Source of the DNA: [Eubacterium] saphenum
GTDB taxonomy: Bacteria; Bacillota; Clostridia; Oscillospirales; Ruminococcaceae
Reading direction: 5' to 3'
Length of the DNA stretch: 5,862 bases
Assembly: GCA_004555635.1 (NCBI GenBank)
Contig: SFHN01000086.1
Location: 1-5,862, forward strand
A program made the position numbers and the translations under genes. Below are positions 5,834 through 5,862 of this stretch, piece by piece (within the stretch, counting starts at the first letter, position 1; each line of letters opens with the position of its first letter). Below the pieces are notes generated by a model. The model saw only the letters and a program-made list of their open reading frames with translations. It searched no databases and was not told the origin of the DNA.

Positions 5834-5862
5834 TAAGCGGCTTTTTTCTTAATGCGGGAATA

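Noticed and set aside
4823..5836. Long + strand open frame (337 codons) opposite the capsid gene
   Set aside because: It mirrors the capsid gene with no ribosome binding site, an Arg/Ala/Val-rich low-complexity product, and no recognisable family. It results from the GC-rich third positions of the real gene.
5828..5850. A-run, GCGG core and T-run near the right edge as a terminator for an upstream gene
   Set aside because: The stem is mostly A-T with only three firm pairs around the core and a mismatch next to them, and no upstream gene is visible in the window.

Overview
The window looks like a piece of a low-to-mid GC Firmicutes chromosome, most likely from a gut Clostridia (Oscillospiraceae-like) lineage. 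This rests on near-perfect AGGAGG-type ribosome binding sites before almost every gene, one TTG start, and phage protein families I know mainly from Clostridia prophages. I could not run any database search, so the taxonomic call is an inference.

Layout. At the left, on the + strand, is the 3' part of a membrane-anchored GGDEF diguanylate cyclase gene (to 665). It is cut by the window edge and followed by an intrinsic terminator (691-729). Everything else is one right-to-left (minus strand) phage structural operon, in transcription order: a leader with a TATAAT promoter and hairpins (5717-5862); an HK97-fold type major capsid protein (4826-5716); an intrinsic terminator (4788-4818); a gp6-like head-tail connector (4390-4773); a minor capsid or head-closure-like protein (4067-4393); a 41-residue charged peptide (3920-4045); a 114-residue tail-associated protein with a TTG start (3556-3900); a gp27/Tal-like tail hub protein (2056-3546); and a tail-tip or fibre-like protein (761-2050). 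The operon converges on the cyclase gene, and the two face each other across the 691-720 hairpin.

How the genes fit together. The capsid shell, connector and closure proteins would form the head and neck. The 114-residue protein, hub and terminal protein would form the distal tail. What normally lies between these two groups in a long-tailed phage (remaining neck proteins, tail tube, assembly chaperones, tape measure, Dit) is absent: only a 41-codon gene separates them. No holin, endolysin or integrase follows the fibre-like gene. All remaining reading frames are intact with good ribosome binding sites. The cassette is therefore either a prophage with a clean internal deletion, or a compact or domesticated particle-type element. 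Deciding between these needs the sequence to the right of the window and comparison with related genomes.
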